Both the position numbers and the translations under genes were made by a program. Shown here piece by piece: positions 62,489-64,000 of a stretch of DNA of 64,000 nt (the stretch's first letter is position 1; each line of letters begins with the position of its first letter). The notes under the pieces are model-generated. The model was not told the DNA's origin. It saw only the letters and a list, made by a program, of their open reading frames with translations, and did no database searches. This DNA comes from CAYLPJ01 sp964385465 (GTDB lineage: Bacteria > Planctomycetota > Phycisphaerae > SM23-33), in contig CAYLPJ010000023.1 in NCBI GenBank assembly GCA_964385465.1, positions 16,957-80,956 of the forward strand, given 5' to 3'.

Positions 62489-63679
62489 ATGAAAACGCAA
62501 CATAAGAAATCCGAGGCCCCGTCGCAGCGGAAGGGCAGCCGGGCGGTGACCGGGTTGCTGCTGCTGGCCGTCGCGGCCGTGGTGGTCGGGACCGTCATCG
62601 TGGCGGCCTATCCGCCCGGCGAGGGCGAGGACGTCCCCGACGCCGAGCCCGGGCTCAGCGAGCCCCAGCGGCGCCGCGAGCAGATCGAGGACCTCATCGC
62701 CCGCGCCGACGCGCTGGCCGTCGGCTCCGACGCCGAACGCATCGCCAGACTGGCCGCCTACAAGAACGCCGCCGACCTCGCCAGGGCCTACATCCGCAGG
62801 ATCGACCCCCGCGACATCGTCGTCCGCCCGCTGCTGGCTACCGCCCAGCTCCGCATGGGCCAGACCGCCGAGGCCGAGGCCACCGTCGACGAGCTGCTCC
62901 GCCTGGCACCCCAGGCCCCCGAGGGGCTCTGGATCAAGGGCGAGCTGCTCGCCGCCCGCAACGACCCCGCCGCCGACGACTACCTCCGACGCGCCGTACA
63001 ACGACCCGACGCCACCGCCGAGATGTGGGCCGGGTGGGGCGGAAGGCTGCTCTCGCTCGGCCGGGCCGACCAGGCCCGACCATGGCTGGAGCGGGCCTAC
63101 AAGGCCGGGCACCGCCAGCCGGCCGCCATGCTGGCCCTGGGCATGGCCGCGATGACGCAGGAGGACTACGGGCGGGCGATCGAGGTCCTCTCGGCCGCCG
63201 CGCGATCTCACCGGCCCGGCCCGAAGCTGCTGGCCCTGCTGGCCGAGGCCCAGAAGAACGCCGGGCGCCTGACCGCCGCCGAGGCCACGCTACGCCAGGC
63301 CCTCGACCTCGCCGACGCACCGGCGCTGCGGGTGGCCCTCGGAGATGTGCTCGTACTCCGCAAACGCCGCGTCGAGGCCGCCGAGGCCTACGCCGCCGCC
63401 GCCGACGCCCCCCGCCCGGACCCCCGCGCCGCCTTCAAGGCCGCCCGGTGCTACTACCTCGAGGACCGGCACGCCCTGGCGATGAAGTACATCGACCGCG
63501 CCGCCGCCGCGACCCCCTCGCCGGAGGTCCTCCGGTGGCGCCAGCGCATCGAGGACGCCCGCTTCCCCGCCCCCGACACCGACGCCCCGACCTTCCGCCT
63601 CACCCCGCCGCCAACCGCCGACGCCAACACCGCACCCGAACCGACCACCCGCCCCTTCGAAGGATTCCGGCTGCGCTAG
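62489..63679 (+). CDS. Membrane-anchored TPR protein
   Basis: 396 residues. A basic N-terminus, one membrane helix (about 23-42), then at least six tetratricopeptide-like helix pairs (for example PLLATAQLRMGQTAEAEATV and LGMAAMTQEDYGRAIEVLSA), ending in a Pro/Thr-rich tail. TPRs bind other proteins. There is no clear ribosome binding site before the ATG, so the start is slightly uncertain. The upstream spacer 62291-62488 holds nothing I can support. It precedes the tandem repeat at the right edge. Confidence 0.75.
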   Translation: MKTQHKKSEAPSQRKGSRAVTGLLLLAVAAVVVGTVIVAAYPPGEGEDVPDAEPGLSEPQRRREQIEDLIARADALAVGSDAERIARLAAYKNAADLARAYIRRIDPRDIVVRPLLATAQLRMGQTAEAEATVDELLRLAPQAPEGLWIKGELLAARNDPAADDYLRRAVQRPDATAEMWAGWGGRLLSLGRADQARPWLERAYKAGHRQPAAMLALGMAAMTQEDYGRAIEVLSAAARSHRPGPKLLALLAEAQKNAGRLTAAEATLRQALDLADAPALRVALGDVLVLRKRRVEAAEAYAAAADAPRPDPRAAFKAARCYYLEDRHALAMKYIDRAAAATPSPEVLRWRQRIEDARFPAPDTDAPTFRLTPPPTADANTAPEPTTRPFEGFRLR

Positions 63680-63711
63680 CCAGACCCCCGCGCCCCCGAG
63701 AGCGGCCATCG

Positions 63712-64000
63712 CGAGGACACCCCGCCACAAGCGTGCAGACACCGGCCCTTGAAGCCGCCCCGCGCCCTCCGTCGAAACGGCGCCCCGGCCATCGCACTCC
63801 ACGGCCCCCGCCGCCAACTATGGACTGCGGCGGCAACGACGCCGCTTTTCTTCGCCGACGGCGTTGGCCGACACACCCGCCACGTCGCGGCAAGCGTGGC
63901 AACGCCGGCCATCGAAGCCGCCCCGCGCCCTCCGTCGAAACGGCCCGCCGGCCATCGCACTCCACGGCCGTCGCCGCCAAATGTGGAGTGCGGCGGCAAC
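63712..64000. repeat. Tandem repeat with ~163-nt period and interlocking stems, running off the window
   Basis: Two copies are seen: core 63729-63837 and 63892-64000, offset 163 nt. They are identical over 30 nt (63751-63780 and 63914-63943) and again over 20 nt (63787-63806 and 63950-63969), with scattered changes and one indel near the start. Copy 2 has a perfect inverted pair GCACTCCAC (63957-63965) and GTGGAGTGC (63983-63991); inside the loop GCCGCC (63973-63978) can pair with GGCGGC (63992-63997) outside it. Copy 1 keeps the second stem and 7 of 9 positions of the first. No start or promoter is seen, and the region is otherwise gene-free. Confidence 0.7.

Noticed and set aside
62287..62505. 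Small plus-strand frame of 72 codons after trpC
   Set aside because: It overlaps the trpC stop and the start of the TPR gene, has no ribosome binding site and no recognisable features.
63712..64000. CRISPR array
   Set aside because: The unit is ~163 nt, copies diverge, and there are no short identical repeats with unique spacers or cas genes.

Overview
The window is 64 kb of very GC-rich DNA (roughly 70 % by eye) with tightly packed genes. It looks like a chromosome of a Planctomycetota-type bacterium, perhaps of the Phycisphaerae. The pointers are a hydrazine-synthase-alpha-related (HzsA-like) protein, a PQQ-propeller protein with a degenerate methyltransferase head and a LamG tail, a URO-D-like methyltransferase, paired Gfo/Idh/MocA oxidoreductases, a DUF4962/heparinase-like protein, zinc-ribbon membrane proteins and tandem STN-domain proteins. 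I found no rRNA, tRNA or CRISPR array. The assignment rests on protein types, not on a marker-gene tree.

Layout. (1) 1-9801, plus strand: one flagellar export and regulation operon in the order fliI (3' part), fliJ, a minimal fliN, fliO, fliP, fliQ, fliR, flhB, flhA, flhF, flhG, then an AT-rich spacer and a FliA/WhiG-type sigma factor. flhB is cut off after its membrane part and lacks the self-cleaving cytoplasmic domain. (2) 10.0-22.9 kb, minus strand: a URO-D-like protein; a four-gene TolC/HlyD/MacB-type efflux operon; a large PQQ/LamG protein; and two tandem alpha/beta hydrolases, one of which has lost catalytic Ser and His. (3) 23-37 kb, minus strand: mutL, an NtrC-type regulator, the HzsA-like protein, a LarA-type protein, a histidine kinase, a cold-shock protein, pnp, rpsO, a CheY-like receiver and an STN-domain protein. 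(4) 37.3-39.2 kb, plus strand: hemB and a NUDT22-like Nudix protein. (5) 39.2-52.8 kb: carbohydrate genes (FGGY kinase, fucose/arabinose isomerase-like protein, heparinase-like protein, TIM-barrel isomerase/epimerase, Gfo/Idh/MocA oxidoreductase, pectate-lyase-like protein), with a FUN14 protein and an MFS-aminopropyltransferase-TPR fusion among them. (6) 52.8-58.4 kb: a three-gene operon of unknown exported or membrane proteins beside an IS1380-type transposase remnant. (7) 58.5-64 kb: a Tat-exported oxidoreductase, a small conserved protein, a CPBP protease, trpC, a TPR protein, and a tandem repeat that runs off the window.

The genes suggest a motile heterotroph that breaks down plant or algal polysaccharide. 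The least explained parts are the 52.9-57.7 kb operon (a zinc-ribbon membrane protein, a zincin-like protein and a lipoprotein that resembles the zincin's C-terminal domain), the FlhB without its cytoplasmic domain, the hydrolase/pseudo-hydrolase pair, and four structured intergenic repeats: imperfect palindromes at 11254-11367, 22887-23029 and 30821-30984, and a ~163-nt tandem repeat with interlocking stems at the right edge. All of this was read by eye; no database search was possible.
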